NCBI GenBank assembly: GCA_026225475.1
Contig: JAMFSU010000045.1
Location: 1 to 55,829 of the forward strand
DNA from: Duganella sp.
GTDB lineage: Bacteria > Pseudomonadota > Gammaproteobacteria > Burkholderiales > Burkholderiaceae_D
Direction of reading: 5' to 3'
Length of the DNA stretch: 55,829 nt
In this document: in pieces, positions 17,526 through 26,273 of the stretch
Layout: every line of letters starts with the position of its first letter
Position numbering within the stretch: the stretch's first letter is position 1
Position numbers and translations under genes: made by a program
The notes under the pieces: generated by a model
Database searches by the model: none
What the model was told of the DNA's origin: nothing
Seen by the model: only the letters and a program-made list of their open reading frames with translations

Positions 17526-19424
17526 ATGAATTTCGCAGCGTTTTACCAGCACTCCATCGACGATCCCGCTCAATTTTGGGCCAATCAAGCCAAACGTATC
17601 GACTGGCATAAACCGTTCACACAAACGCTGGATGTGTCGAACCCACCATTTGCACGCTGGTTCAATGGCGGTGAAACCAACTTGTGTCATAACGCAATCG
17701 ATCGTCACTTGCCGCAACGCGCTGAGCAAGCTGCGCTGATTGCCGTATCCACAGAAACCAACACTGAAAAAACCTATACCTTTGGCGAACTGCATCGCGA
17801 GGTCAATGCGATGGCTGCGATCATGCAATCGCTGGGCGTTGCGCGCGGTGATCGCGTGCTGATCTACATGCCGATGATTGCCGAAGCGGTATTTGCCATG
17901 TTGGCCTGTGCGCGCATCGGTGCCGTACATTCGGTCGTGTTCGGCGGTTTCGCCTCCAATAGTCTCGCCACACGCATCGATGACGCGCAACCGCGCCTGA
18001 TCATATCGGCCGATGCCGGCTCGCGTGGCGGCAAGGTAATCGCCTACAAAGGCTTGCTCGATGATGCTATCCGGCTGGCGCAGCACCAGCCGGCGCATGT
18101 ATTGCTGGTTGATCGCGCGTTGGCCGATATGTCAGTGACGGCTGGGCGTGATGTCAGCTATGCCGCGTTGCGCGCACAGTATCTGGACGTGTCTGTGCCG
18201 GTGGTCTGGCTGGAATCGAATGAACCATCGTATATCCTTTACACCTCAGGCACCACTGGCAAACCCAAGGGCGTACAACGCGATGTCGGCGGTTATGCCG
18301 TGGCGCTGGCTGCATCGATGCAGCATGTGTTTTGTGGCCAGCCCGGCGAAACCTATTTTTGCACCTCCGACATCGGCTGGGTGGTTGGGCATTCCTATAT
18401 CGTCTATGGCCCGTTGATTGCTGGCATGGCGACCATTCTGTATGAAGGCTTGCCGGTGCTGGCAACCGCGCCGCCCGACGCCGGCATCTGGTGGCGCCTG
18501 GTGGAAAAATATCGGGTCACGCGTATGTTTTCGGCTCCGACGGCGATCCGGGTCTTGAAGAAGCAATCGGCAGAGTTTTTCAGTAAATACGATTTGTCCT
18601 CGCTCAAGAGTCTGTATTTGGCTGGAGAGCCGCTCGACGAAACTACCTCCAACTGGATATCGAACGCGCTTGGCGTGCCGGTGATTGATAACTATTGGCA
18701 GACCGAAAGTGGCTGGCCTATCCTGTCGATCGCTAAAGGCATCGACGATACACCGACGCGGTTGGGTAGTCCCGGCAAGCCTCTGTATGGCTACAAGATG
18801 CACATCATGAATGAGTCGACAGGGGAAGTCTGTGGCGCCAATGAAAAAGGCGTGGTGGTGATCGAGGGACCATTGCCGCCTGGCTGCATGCAAACGGTTT
18901 ATCGCGACGATGCGCGTTTTGTCGACACCTATTGGTCGAATTTTCGCACTCAGGTGTATTCCACATTTGATTGGGGAATCCGCGACAGCGATGGTTACTA
19001 TTTCATCCTCGGCCGCACCGACGACGTCATCAACGTGGCCGGACATCGACTCGGCACGCGCGAAATCGAAGAAAGCATTTGCAGTCATCCCAATGTCTCA
19101 GAAGTGGCCGTGGTCGGCGTGGAAGACAAATTGAAAGGGCAGGTGGCGATTGCCTTTGTGATTCCGAAGAAAAGCGATGGTATTGCCGATGCCGCCGGTC
19201 AGCAGGTTTTGGAAGCAGAAATCCTGCGCGTAGTCGATCAACGCCTTGGCGCAGTTGGTCGGCCTGCGCGCGTGTATTTTGTCAGTTTGCTGCCGAAAAC
19301 GCGTTCGGGAAAGTTGTTGCGCCGCTCGATTCAGGCGTTGTGCGAAGGGCGTGACCCCGGTGATCTGACGACAATTGAAGACCCGAGCTCCCTGCAACAG
19401 ATCAAGGCAGTGCTGCGCGGGTAA
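17526..19424 (+). CDS. prpE: Propionyl-CoA synthetase
   Basis: 632 residues, ANL-superfamily acyl-CoA synthetase of the PrpE type. Activates propionate to propionyl-CoA with ATP and CoA, feeding prpC. Motifs: acetyl-CoA-synthetase N-terminal helix region (FYQHSIDDPAQFWA), the AMP-binding loop YTSGTTGKPKG, the YWQTESGWP motif, LGRTDDVINVAGHRLGT, and near the end TRSGKLLRR with the lysine that PrpE/Acs enzymes acetylate. ATGAGGAG lies 4-10 bases before the ATG. Downstream of prpD but separated by a terminator and 180 bases in which I see no clear sigma54 site. Confidence 0.95.
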   Translation: MNFAAFYQHSIDDPAQFWANQAKRIDWHKPFTQTLDVSNPPFARWFNGGETNLCHNAIDRHLPQRAEQAALIAVSTETNTEKTYTFGELHREVNAMAAIMQSLGVARGDRVLIYMPMIAEAVFAMLACARIGAVHSVVFGGFASNSLATRIDDAQPRLIISADAGSRGGKVIAYKGLLDDAIRLAQHQPAHVLLVDRALADMSVTAGRDVSYAALRAQYLDVSVPVVWLESNEPSYILYTSGTTGKPKGVQRDVGGYAVALAASMQHVFCGQPGETYFCTSDIGWVVGHSYIVYGPLIAGMATILYEGLPVLATAPPDAGIWWRLVEKYRVTRMFSAPTAIRVLKKQSAEFFSKYDLSSLKSLYLAGEPLDETTSNWISNALGVPVIDNYWQTESGWPILSIAKGIDDTPTRLGSPGKPLYGYKMHIMNESTGEVCGANEKGVVVIEGPLPPGCMQTVYRDDARFVDTYWSNFRTQVYSTFDWGIRDSDGYYFILGRTDDVINVAGHRLGTREIEESICSHPNVSEVAVVGVEDKLKGQVAIAFVIPKKSDGIADAAGQQVLEAEILRVVDQRLGAVGRPARVYFVSLLPKTRSGKLLRRSIQALCEGRDPGDLTTIEDPSSLQQIKAVLRG

Positions 19425-19546
19425 ATCGGTTTTCTGATGAAGGCGCTTGGCGCGTCGGCAATCAATGAGCAGACAGGATGTGCTGGCCGACATCATTTTG
19501 GTTACACTATGGATTGTTGCCGATTGGCCTACCTTTTTAACGTCCC

Positions 19547-20038
19547 ATGAACCTCCCGATTCGTCCTGCCGTGCAGGCAGATGCTGCTGCCATTTGCGAA
19601 ATTTATAATCATTATGTCCTGACGACGAGCATCAGTTTTGAACTTGAAACCGTCTCCGCGGCAGAGATGGCGCAGCGCATTGCGAGCATCTCTGCACAGT
19701 TTTCCTGGTTGGTTTATGAAGAAGACGGGCGTATCCTTGGGTACGCCTATGCTGCGCAATGGAAACCGCGCCATGCATACCGGCACGCAGTGGAGGCTTC
19801 GATTTATCTGGCTGTGGGTAGCGGCGGCAAAGGTATCGGCGCACAGTTGTATCAGCAATTATTTGCGTTGTTGAAGGCGCGCGATGTCCATACAGTGATC
19901 GGTGGCATTGCCCTGCCCAACGCCGGTAGCGTGGCCCTGCATGAAAAAATGGGTTTTGTCAAAGTCGCGCACTTCAATCAGGTCGGTAAGAAGTTTGATC
20001 AATGGATCGACGTCGGCTATTGGCAGTTGTTGCTTTAA
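19547..20038 (+). CDS. GNAT N-acetyltransferase, phosphinothricin-acetyltransferase type
   Basis: 163 residues, one GNAT domain covering the whole length. The N-terminal IRPAVQADAAAICEIYNHYV segment and the acetyl-CoA loop region GSGGKGIGAQLYQQL are typical; NAGSVALHEKMGFVKVA is the C-terminal family motif, and AAQWKPRHAYRHAVE is the segment seen in the Pat/Bar/YwnH branch. Members acetylate the amino group of phosphinothricin, methionine sulfone or similar amino acids; the substrate here is not known. The next small gene follows after 9 bases with a strong ribosome site, so the two are probably co-transcribed. Confidence 0.85.
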   Translation: MNLPIRPAVQADAAAICEIYNHYVLTTSISFELETVSAAEMAQRIASISAQFSWLVYEEDGRILGYAYAAQWKPRHAYRHAVEASIYLAVGSGGKGIGAQLYQQLFALLKARDVHTVIGGIALPNAGSVALHEKMGFVKVAHFNQVGKKFDQWIDVGYWQLLL

Positions 20039-20047
20039 GGAGGCGAG

Positions 20048-20308
20048 ATGCGGTCAACCAGAGCTACCGGCGCAATTGAGCGTCTCAATATCCGCACCGG
20101 CACACGCCAGTATTCGATGGCGCGCACCTCCGGCGAAATGTTTTATTTGCTCCAGCGTACCTCGGAAAACCCCGCCGAGAAGCTTTGCGAGCCACTGCCG
20201 CTCGATGCGTTTGTCACATTCGTCAATGCGTATGGGCCACAGAAGCCCAAGCGCGTCAGCAAACTGGACGTGGCGTTTGAAAAACAGTTGATGAAGAAGC
20301 CGGAATAA
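20048..20308 (+). CDS. Small conserved-looking protein of unknown function
   Basis: 86 residues, basic, with no signal peptide or membrane segment. AAGGAGGCGAG gives a strong ribosome binding site right before the ATG, and the gene begins 9 bases after the acetyltransferase stop, which supports it being real. Visible features are a basic N-terminus (MRSTRATGAIERLNIRTGTR), a middle part with MFYLLQRTSENPAEKL and a lysine-rich end (KQLMKKPE). I do not recognise a family and assign no function. Confidence 0.7.
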   Translation: MRSTRATGAIERLNIRTGTRQYSMARTSGEMFYLLQRTSENPAEKLCEPLPLDAFVTFVNAYGPQKPKRVSKLDVAFEKQLMKKPE

Positions 20309-20340
20309 TTACGGTAAGTGTTTGTTTATTGTCATAAGGC

Positions 20341-20362
20341 AATGCCCGCAGCAGCGGGCATT
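20341..20362. terminator. Convergent hairpin between the small protein gene and exonuclease III
   Basis: AATGCCCGC and GCGGGCATT form a perfect 9-bp GC-rich stem with a 4-base AGCA loop between two converging genes. The T-tracts on both sides are poor, so termination strength is uncertain. Confidence 0.65.
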
Positions 20363-20390
20363 GTTACGTAGGGCACCAGATTAACGATGC

Positions 20391-21155
20391 TTATCCAAGC
20401 GTCGCAATGACCGGGGTATGGTCGGATGGCTGTTCCCATTTGCGCGGTACTTTGTCGATCACGCAGGCGGTACACTCAGCGGCCAATGGCGGCGACAAGA
20501 GGATGTGGTCGATACGCATGCCCTTGTTGAGGCGAAAGCCCATTTGCCGGTAATCCCACCAACTAAACAGTTTTTCAGGCTGCTCGAACATGCGGAAGGC
20601 GTCGGTGAATCCCATTTTCTGCAAATGGATGAAGGCGGCCCGTTCCGGTTCCGACACCAGATTTTGGCCTACCCAGGCGGCGGGATCATGTACATCGCGG
20701 TCTTCTGGTGCAATGTTGTAGTCACCCAGCAGCGCCAGTTTGGCGTGTTGCAGTTGCTCTTGCGCCAGCCATTGATGTAAAGCGGCAAGCCATTTGAGCT
20801 TGTACTGGAATTTGTCGGAATCCGGCGCCTGACCGTTGGGAATGTAAGCACAGACGATGCGCACACCTTCGATTGTGGCTGCGATGATGCGCTGTTGTTC
20901 GTCTTCAAACAGGGGATTGTTCTTGATCACGTCGGTGATCGGATGGCGCGACAGGATGGCGACGCCGTTGTAGGTCTTCTGGCCGGTAAAGGCGACCTGA
21001 TAACCGGCGGCATTGATTTCGGCGAACGGGAATTTGTCGTCGGTCAGCTTGGTTTCTTGCAGGCACAGTACGTCGACCGGGTTGTCGCCCAGCCATTGCA
21101 GTACTTGCGGCAAGCGGACCTTGAGGGAGTTGACGTTCCAGGTGGCTATCTTCAT
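20391..21155 (-). CDS. xthA: Exodeoxyribonuclease III
   Basis: 254 residues of the exonuclease/endonuclease/phosphatase fold. Acts on abasic sites and 3' blocks in base-excision repair. Conserved motifs: KIATWNVNSL (metal and base contacts) at the N-terminus, LCLQETKL with the catalytic Glu, LLGDYNIAPEDRDVHDP, and the end motif SDHTPV with the catalytic His; RIDHILLS is also present. The start is the ATG at 21155, where the protein begins at the invariant motif; a longer frame to 21182 adds 9 unsupported residues. Single gene, convergent with the upstream small protein gene. Confidence 0.95.
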   Translation of the reverse strand: MKIATWNVNSLKVRLPQVLQWLGDNPVDVLCLQETKLTDDKFPFAEINAAGYQVAFTGQKTYNGVAILSRHPITDVIKNNPLFEDEQQRIIAATIEGVRIVCAYIPNGQAPDSDKFQYKLKWLAALHQWLAQEQLQHAKLALLGDYNIAPEDRDVHDPAAWVGQNLVSEPERAAFIHLQKMGFTDAFRMFEQPEKLFSWWDYRQMGFRLNKGMRIDHILLSPPLAAECTACVIDKVPRKWEQPSDHTPVIATLG

Positions 21156-21370
21156 GTGATATGGAAAAATATGATTGATCAAGTGATTGCGGTGGCGGTC
21201 AACTGGAGATATTTGCGCGGTTTGCCAGTTGGGCTGTCAGGGTTTCGAATGTCAACAGCATTGGATTGTTCCCAAGCACGGACTGACACGATTCAATTTT
21301 TTCCGCAATGGTCTGATGCAATGCAGTCAGTCATGCTGCAACGAGCAAGCAGAATATTGTAGTGAAGAAT

Positions 21371-22198
21371 TTACTTGAAGCGGTAACTGATTGCGACAAA
21401 GCCCAGATTTTCAATATGCCGGTTGACGATGGGGCTTTCGGCGATAGCGGCACCGAGCCACTTGCGGCGATAGGTCAGATTGGCGACCCAGTTCTGGCTG
21501 AGTGGTAATTCCAGCGTCAAGGACAGCATGGGGTCGATCGAAGCACCTGCCCGATAGGCGTTATAGCGATTGCCACCGGCCAGCGCCTCGTTCGATGTCA
21601 CTCCATAGAAGTAATTGTTATAGTTGGCGCTACGCCGTTCGATACCAATTTGTGGATAGAACGTTGCGCTGCCAAGTTTGAATTCAGCTGCATAGACAGC
21701 TTCAAGCAAACTGCCGCGTGACTGGTTGACATCGTAGAAGGCATTCAGAAAAAATGCGCCGACGCTGGTTTCCTGGAATGTACCAATACCGAGCGGTATT
21801 GCCGAGGAACGTTGGTGCAGACCATGTTCCGAATGGATTACATCGAAGGTTGCGCGCGCGGCCAGTTCCAAGTAACCATTGCCAAGTTTGGCGGTCTTGA
21901 TACCAAAAGTGTCGACCCGCGCAAAGAATCGACCATAGTCAAAATAGGCATATGGGCGCAACGAGGCGCTACTGCGTTTGCCTAAGACATTGCGCTCGGT
22001 ACGGTATATGCCCACGCCAAGGTCTCCAACGATACGCTCGGGAAATTCTTCTTCCACTGCCGTTTGCACTGCGGCTTGTTCTGGCGTTTGCGTTAGTGCC
22101 ACTGGCTGGGCAGGGGATGCATCTTGAACTGTTGACTGCTGGGCTAAGGCCTGGTGGCAAATCAAAAAGGCTGCAGCACACAGCAGTGGTTTTGTCAT
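21371..22198 (-). CDS. MipA/OmpV family outer-membrane protein
   Basis: 275 residues with a signal peptide (hydrophobic to the HQALAQ cleavage site, about residue 19). The mature part has the alternating aromatic/hydrophobic strands of a beta-barrel, with GDLGVGIYRTERN, RPYAYFDYGRFFARVDTFGIK, RRSANYNNYFYGV and the C-terminal SYRFK ending in an aromatic, the BAM-recognition type of end. MipA scaffolds murein enzymes in E. coli, while OmpV-type members are porin-like; which applies here is not clear. Single gene. Confidence 0.82.
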   Translation of the reverse strand: MTKPLLCAAAFLICHQALAQQSTVQDASPAQPVALTQTPEQAAVQTAVEEEFPERIVGDLGVGIYRTERNVLGKRSSASLRPYAYFDYGRFFARVDTFGIKTAKLGNGYLELAARATFDVIHSEHGLHQRSSAIPLGIGTFQETSVGAFFLNAFYDVNQSRGSLLEAVYAAEFKLGSATFYPQIGIERRSANYNNYFYGVTSNEALAGGNRYNAYRAGASIDPMLSLTLELPLSQNWVANLTYRRKWLGAAIAESPIVNRHIENLGFVAISYRFK

Positions 22199-22362
22199 GG
22201 CAATTTTCGACGCAAATTTGGTAACGTTTGTAAAGATGAGAGCCTAACATGCCGGGTAGGACTTGCCTATCAAACAAATGCTGGACAAGTCTTTGCCGTG
22301 GCATTTTGGTCGAGAAAGCAGACCTGGGGTGCGAGGCGTAGCGACGCAAATGCTTTTTCGCG

Positions 22363-22803
22363 CTATTTTTTGATAATGGCATCTTTTGGCGCGACCATTT
22401 TGCCGTCACAGTTAAGCAATTCAATTTTTTTGATTGGTTTGCCACTGTTGCGGTCCACCAGCGTGGCGCAAGGTTCGTCCTGCTGATACAAATGACCTTC
22501 GCCCCATTGGCGCAAGCTCAGTATGACTGTAAACAACTCCTTGCCTTTGGGCGTCAGCAAATAGTCCTGGTACACGCTGCCATCGGCGGCTGGCGCCAGT
22601 GTCAGCACGCCGGCTTCGACCAGATCGCGCAAGCGCGTCGATAGAATATTCTTGGCAACGCCCAGGCTTTTCTGAAATTCACCAAACCTACGCATACCAT
22701 TGAAGGCATCGCGGATAATCAATAGCGCCCAACGATCGCCGACGATATCGATGCAACGAGCAACCGGGCAAGGATCGTCCTTGAGGCTTTTACGTTTTGC
22801 CAT
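22363..22803 (-). CDS. HxlR-family transcriptional regulator
   Basis: 146 residues. The HxlR winged-helix domain is clear: DDPCPVARCIDIVGDRWALLIIRDAF and FGEFQKSLGVAKNILSTRLRDLVEAGVL, with the wing at YLLTPKGKEL. The N-terminal C-x4-C pair is of the type that senses electrophiles or redox change in some HxlR proteins. AAGGAG lies upstream of the ATG. It reads toward the MipA gene and away from a broken old-yellow-enzyme gene; HxlR regulators often sit beside such flavin oxidoreductases, so its former target may be that pseudogene. A promoter and palindrome lie upstream (22835-22894). Confidence 0.9.
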   Translation of the reverse strand: MAKRKSLKDDPCPVARCIDIVGDRWALLIIRDAFNGMRRFGEFQKSLGVAKNILSTRLRDLVEAGVLTLAPAADGSVYQDYLLTPKGKELFTVILSLRQWGEGHLYQQDEPCATLVDRNSGKPIKKIELLNCDGKMVAPKDAIIKK

Positions 22804-22834
22804 GGCGTCGCAGCGGCTCCTTGATGAGAGAAGA

Positions 22835-22852
22835 TGGATGTTAATGCATCCA
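22835..22852. promoter_or_regulatory. Probable HxlR operator
   Basis: TGGATG-TTAATG-CATCCA is a perfect 6-bp inverted repeat just downstream of the predicted start site of the HxlR gene. Position suggests autoregulation. Confidence 0.45.
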
Positions 22853-22865
22853 GTTTGAGGATGGG

Positions 22866-22894
22866 ATTGTAAAACGCGTTATTGTATCCATCAA
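22866..22894 (-). promoter_or_regulatory. Sigma70 promoter of the HxlR gene
   Basis: Minus-strand TTGATG (22889-22894) and TACAAT (22866-22871) are 17 bases apart. Predicted start about 22859, just upstream of the operator palindrome. Confidence 0.55.
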
Positions 22895-23042
22895 TTGGTT
22901 TTATTTTAAAACTAGATGTGCTGATTGTTTGCCTTTCAAGCTGGCACGCCGAGATCCCTGCAATATGAAAAACAGCCCAAGCAGCAGATCTCAATCCGCG
23001 TTGTTGGGGGGCATCCGCGGGCCTGTGAATCTCTATAGTGGT

Positions 23043-23307
23043 TCACTCGCTGGGGATAATTTCGGTGACCGCTTGGACTACTTCCAAAAGTAATTGCGTA
23101 CGGTTTTCGAAGGAGCCGCCATAGGCATCGGTGCGGGTATGGGGCTTGTCGCGCAAGAACTGATCGAGTAAATCACCATTTCGCCTGGTATGTTACCGGC
23201 CTGGGTGTGACTACGCGTGAGTGGCGAGATGACGATGCGGTTCTTCAGTGTAATTAGACCTAGTTTGACGGGATTGAAGAGATCGGTGTTGGGGTATTAG
23301 TTGTCAT
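23043..23307 (-). pseudogene. Broken old yellow enzyme (NemA-type flavin oxidoreductase)
   Basis: Reading the minus strand shows two pieces of an old yellow enzyme. From 23290, NTDLFNPVKLG continues to KNRIVISPLTRSHTQAG, the family N-terminus; from about 23171, in another frame, LLDQFLRDKPHTRTDAYGG continues to SFENRTQLLLEVVQAV, the internal substrate/FMN region. Everything between (roughly the middle hundred or more residues) is missing, and the C-terminal barrel ends at a stop at 23043. The likely start ATG (23307) is also one base out of frame with the first piece. The gene is therefore dead by deletion and frameshifts. It lies upstream of the HxlR gene. Intact homologues reduce enones, nitro-esters or nitroaromatics with NADPH. 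Confidence 0.85.
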
Positions 23308-23500
23308 GACTGCTTTATTTTTTCATGCGTTATCGTTAGCTAAAAAGATAAAAATTGTTTCCTTAAAGCAACAAATTGCCAAAATTTATCCACTAAAAAT
23401 AACTTGACTAGGTTAGTCGGGATTGAGTTTCTCTAGTGACGCTGTAGTAATTTAATGCTGCGCTGCGATGTTAAAAATTAAGAAGAGAGATTCGTGCTGT
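23308..23500. other. AT-rich gap upstream of the pseudogene
   Basis: Together with 22895-23042 this is the non-coding remainder of the 22804-23500 gap. It is AT-rich and contains a small palindrome GACTA-GGT-TAGTC (23406-23418), possibly the old operator of the flavin oxidoreductase. No gene seen. Confidence 0.5.
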
Positions 23501-24205
23501 TCAGTGATAAGGACCGGCAAGAAATACGACGCGACCTAGGACTTCACTATGCTCGGCAGACAACTCTTCTCGGTGATAATGTTTGCGGTTGATATTGTCC
23601 GGACTCAGAAACCAGCGACCAACATCGCGTGTCAGTCGCCGGACCACGATACTGCCTTTAAAGTTGAGTAGATAGACACCGTTGTCTACCGGCGTTGTGT
23701 CATTGGTATTGATCACTGCAATGTCGCCATCACTGAGCCGCGGGTCCATGGCGGCATCGTCGATGGCAATCGCAATCAACTGCTCGGGTAAGATGCTATG
23801 AGCGCAAAGCCAGTCCCGGTGCAGGCAGAGCACGGCATTGGCTTGCATGACTTCTTCGATATCCGGCTGCACATTGCCAGCCTTTATCGTCAACCTGACT
23901 TGACGCACGAACACCATGTCATCGGGATTTTTTCCTGAGTCAGATTGTATGCGGTAGGCATGATGCGCCGAGGTTTCGCCGATCATCAACAACTCAAAAT
24001 AGAGTGGATTCAGACCTAGGCGTTGTTCCAAACGGCGAGCGGCTTTTTCACCAAAACCTTGGCCTCCACGATAGGTGCTCGACAGCAATTGTCCCAAGCG
24101 AGATTCGCTCAGATTGCTCTCGTCACAAAATTTTTTGCGATCATTTTTGTAGTGGTCTTGCAGCAGTGCAGCAAGACGTTTGCGTCGGTGTTCATGCATA
24201 TCCAT
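23501..24205 (-). CDS. CI-like repressor with inactive S24 peptidase domain
   Basis: 234 residues. The N-terminal part (about 5-75) is helical with KKFCDESNLSESRLGQLLSS, a phage-repressor type helix-turn-helix. The C-terminal part (about 125-230) is an S24/LexA-CI fold: DDAAMDPRLSDGDIAVI and GSIVVRRLTR. In cleavable repressors these segments read S-M-x-P and V-K-R-L; here the serine position is A152 and the lysine position is R189, so RecA-stimulated self-cleavage should be lost. I chose the ATG at 24205 because the alternative TTG at 24247 would place the palindromic operator inside the gene. It diverges from a YdaS-like gene, a CI/Cro layout, but no phage genes are nearby. Confidence 0.8.
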   Translation of the reverse strand: MDMHEHRRKRLAALLQDHYKNDRKKFCDESNLSESRLGQLLSSTYRGGQGFGEKAARRLEQRLGLNPLYFELLMIGETSAHHAYRIQSDSGKNPDDMVFVRQVRLTIKAGNVQPDIEEVMQANAVLCLHRDWLCAHSILPEQLIAIAIDDAAMDPRLSDGDIAVINTNDTTPVDNGVYLLNFKGSIVVRRLTRDVGRWFLSPDNINRKHYHREELSAEHSEVLGRVVFLAGPYH

Positions 24206-24224
24206 GAACTTATTTGAACGCAAA

Positions 24225-24240
24225 TTTACCTTTTGGTAAA
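24225..24240. promoter_or_regulatory. CI operator candidate 1
   Basis: TTTACC-TTTT-GGTAAA is a perfect 6-bp palindrome in the divergent region, just upstream of the chosen CI start. Likely repressor binding site. Confidence 0.6.
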
Positions 24241-24251
24241 GACTCAATTGC

Positions 24252-24285
24252 TTGACAGATTTTCAACAGTTGCTACATTGGCAAC
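24252..24285 (+). promoter_or_regulatory. Promoter and second operator of the YdaS-like gene
   Basis: TTGACA (24252-24257) and TACATT (24274-24279) are 16 bases apart on the plus strand. The predicted start falls at about the ATG at 24286, so the message may be leaderless; no ribosome site is visible before the ATG. GTTGC (24269-24273) and GCAAC (24281-24285) form an inverted repeat covering the -10, a likely operator. Confidence 0.5.
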
Positions 24286-24603
24286 ATGACTTTCAAGCAA
24301 TTTCTTAACTCTTTGTCGGTACCACGGCGTGCGGAATTGGCTGCACGATGCGGCACTTCTATCGGATACTTGCGCCAGATCGCCTATGGTAATCGACGCT
24401 GTTCACCTAAGCTAGCTGTATGTCTTGAGCGTGAGTCAGGTGGCGTCATTACGCGCAAGGGATTGCGTCCGGATGACTGGGTCAAGCTCTGGCCTGAAAT
24501 GGCGGACCGCGAACTGCGTCTTGCCTCGGATACGGCCAGTAGCTCGTTGCAGCGGGGTATGGATCCGATCTTCATGGACACGCCGTCGGGGGAGTCGGGG
24601 TAA
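24286..24603 (+). CDS. YdaS/Cro-like DNA-binding protein
   Basis: 105 residues. The first about 65 residues are a helix-turn-helix of the YdaS/Cro type: LAARCGTSIGYLRQIAYGNRRCSPKLAVCLE, then GGVITRKGLRPDDWVKLWPEM, where the LRPDDW..WPE signature is the hallmark of the YdaS group. The C-terminal 30 residues are polar and low in structure. In lambdoid prophages YdaS replaces Cro opposite a CI repressor. Here it diverges from the CI-like gene by 80 bases and probably forms a two-state switch. No YdaT or phage replication gene follows; pepA comes next on the other strand. Confidence 0.78.
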   Translation: MTFKQFLNSLSVPRRAELAARCGTSIGYLRQIAYGNRRCSPKLAVCLERESGGVITRKGLRPDDWVKLWPEMADRELRLASDTASSSLQRGMDPIFMDTPSGESG

Positions 24604-24642
24604 ATCCGTTTTTGGGGAGCCAGTCCTGCCGTTGTCAGGCAT

Positions 24643-24671
24643 AAAAAAGCCGCCACTCGAAAGTGACGGCT
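24643..24671 (-). terminator. Terminator after pepA
   Basis: On the minus strand AGCCGTCACT and AGTGGCGGCT pair around a short TTCG loop with one mismatch, followed by TTTTTT (24643-24648). It lies about 35 bases past the pepA stop. Confidence 0.8.
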
Positions 24672-24705
24672 GGCCTGGTGTGACGGCAGTGGTCCTAGCA
24701 AGGCA

Positions 24706-26229
24706 TCATGCGCGTGCTTTTGAGGCCTTCTTGGCTTGGTTCAGCAGATAAGTGCTCAACAACGGCACTGGACGACCGGTCGCGCCTTTGGCGGCACCGC
24801 TGCGCCAGGCGGTGCCAGCGATGTCCAGATGCGCCCAGGTGTATTTCTTGGTGAAGCGCTCGAGGAAGCAGGCGGCGGTGACGCTGCCGGCTGGTTGGCC
24901 GCCGATATTGGCAATATCGGCAAAGTTGGATTTCAACTGTTCCTGGTAGACATCCTGGATCGGCATGCGCCAGGCAGTATCTCCGCTGCTTTTGCCGGCG
25001 CTGAGCAGATCGGCAGCGAGTTGGTCGTGGGCGTCGTCTTCCCTTGTGAACAGGCCCGTGTTGTGATGACCCAGGGCTACCACGCAAGCACCGGTCAGTG
25101 TGGCGATGTCAACCACGGCGGCTGGCTTGAAGCGTTCAACATAGGTCAGTGCATCGCACAGGATCAGGCGGCCTTCGGCGTCGGTATTGAGCACCTCGAT
25201 GGTTTGACCCGACATGGAAGTGACGATGTCGCCTGGCTTGGTCGCGCGGCCAGAAGGCATATTTTCGCAAGTCGGGATGACGCCGATGACGTTCAGCTTC
25301 AACTCCAGCTCGGCAATTGCACGGAAAGTACCGAGCACCGACGCGGCACCGCACATGTCGTACTTCATTTCATCCATGCCCAGACCCGGTTTGAGCGAGA
25401 TGCCACCAGTATCGAAGGTGATGCCCTTGCCGACCAGCACAGTCGGTGCATCCTTGGTCTTGCCGCCCAGGTGTTTGAGCACGATGAATTTGGGCGGCTG
25501 GTCGCTGCCATTGGTGACCGACAGGAAACTGCCCATCTTGAGCGCTTCCAGTTGTTTGCGATCAAGCACTTCAATGCCCAGTTTGTAGTCTTTGGCGAGT
25601 TTCTTGGCAGTGTTGGCCAGGTAGGTCGGGGTGCACACATTACCGGGCAGATTGCCCAGTTCCTTGGCCAATTCCATGCCGTTAGCCAGTGCAGTGGCTT
25701 CTGTCAATGCGACTTTGGCGGCTGCGGTGGCAGCTACGGTAACGCCAATGCTGAATTTGCGTACACCAGTCGGAGCAGGATCTTTCTTGCTCTTCATGGT
25801 GTCCGAACGATAGTCGTTGTCACGCGCGCAAAATACCAGTGTGCGAATCGCCCAGGCAGCGTCACGACCTTTTGCGGTATCAAGTGGCAAGGCGATCAGG
25901 GCATCGCTGGCGCCGACGGTGGTCAACGCGCGCACCACGGCTTGGATGGCAGAGGAAAAACTCTTTTCTGTGATTTCAGCTTCGTTGCCCAAACCGACCA
26001 GCAACACGCGTTCGGCAGTGACACCGGTCAGTCCGCGCAACAGTACGGTGCTACCGGGTTTGCCGCTGATGTCGCCGGATTTGAGCACATTACTGATGGC
26101 GCCCATTTTGTCGAGTGCTTGTGCTGCAGGCGTCAATTTGCGGTTTTCAAAGACGCCAACGACGAGGGTGCCGGTCTTGATGGCGGTGACAGAGGTTTTT
26201 GCGTCCAATGTTTTTATGCTAAAGTCCAT
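24706..26229 (-). CDS. pepA: Leucyl aminopeptidase PepA
   Basis: 507 residues, M17 family cytosolic hexameric aminopeptidase. Removes N-terminal residues from peptides with two metal ions; E. coli PepA also binds DNA at xer sites and at carAB. Visible signatures are [27 protein letters not shown] and the family signature [10 protein letters not shown]; the C-terminal [10 protein letters not shown] is also typical. It diverges from lptF with 44 bases between, the usual arrangement in proteobacteria, and ends at a clear terminator. Confidence 0.96.
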   Translation of the reverse strand: MDFSIKTLDAKTSVTAIKTGTLVVGVFENRKLTPAAQALDKMGAISNVLKSGDISGKPGSTVLLRGLTGVTAERVLLVGLGNEAEITEKSFSSAIQAVVRALTTVGASDALIALPLDTAKGRDAAWAIRTLVFCARDNDYRSDTMKSKKDPAPTGVRKFSIGVTVAATAAAKVALTEATALANGMELAKELGNLPGNVCTPTYLANTAKKLAKDYKLGIEVLDRKQLEALKMGSFLSVTNGSDQPPKFIVLKHLGGKTKDAPTVLVGKGITFDTGGISLKPGLGMDEMKYDMCGAASVLGTFRAIAELELKLNVIGVIPTCENMPSGRATKPGDIVTSMSGQTIEVLNTDAEGRLILCDALTYVERFKPAAVVDIATLTGACVVALGHHNTGLFTREDDAHDQLAADLLSAGKSSGDTAWRMPIQDVYQEQLKSNFADIANIGGQPAGSVTAACFLERFTKKYTWAHLDIAGTAWRSGAAKGATGRPVPLLSTYLLNQAKKASKARA

Positions 26230-26273
26230 CGCTTGTCCTTTGTTTGATTTACCTCTGCGATTATAAGCCCCGA

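Noticed and set aside
24736..26247. Plus-strand open frame of 503 codons opposite pepA
   Set aside because: Antisense shadow of pepA, with no recognisable domains and with no ribosome site.
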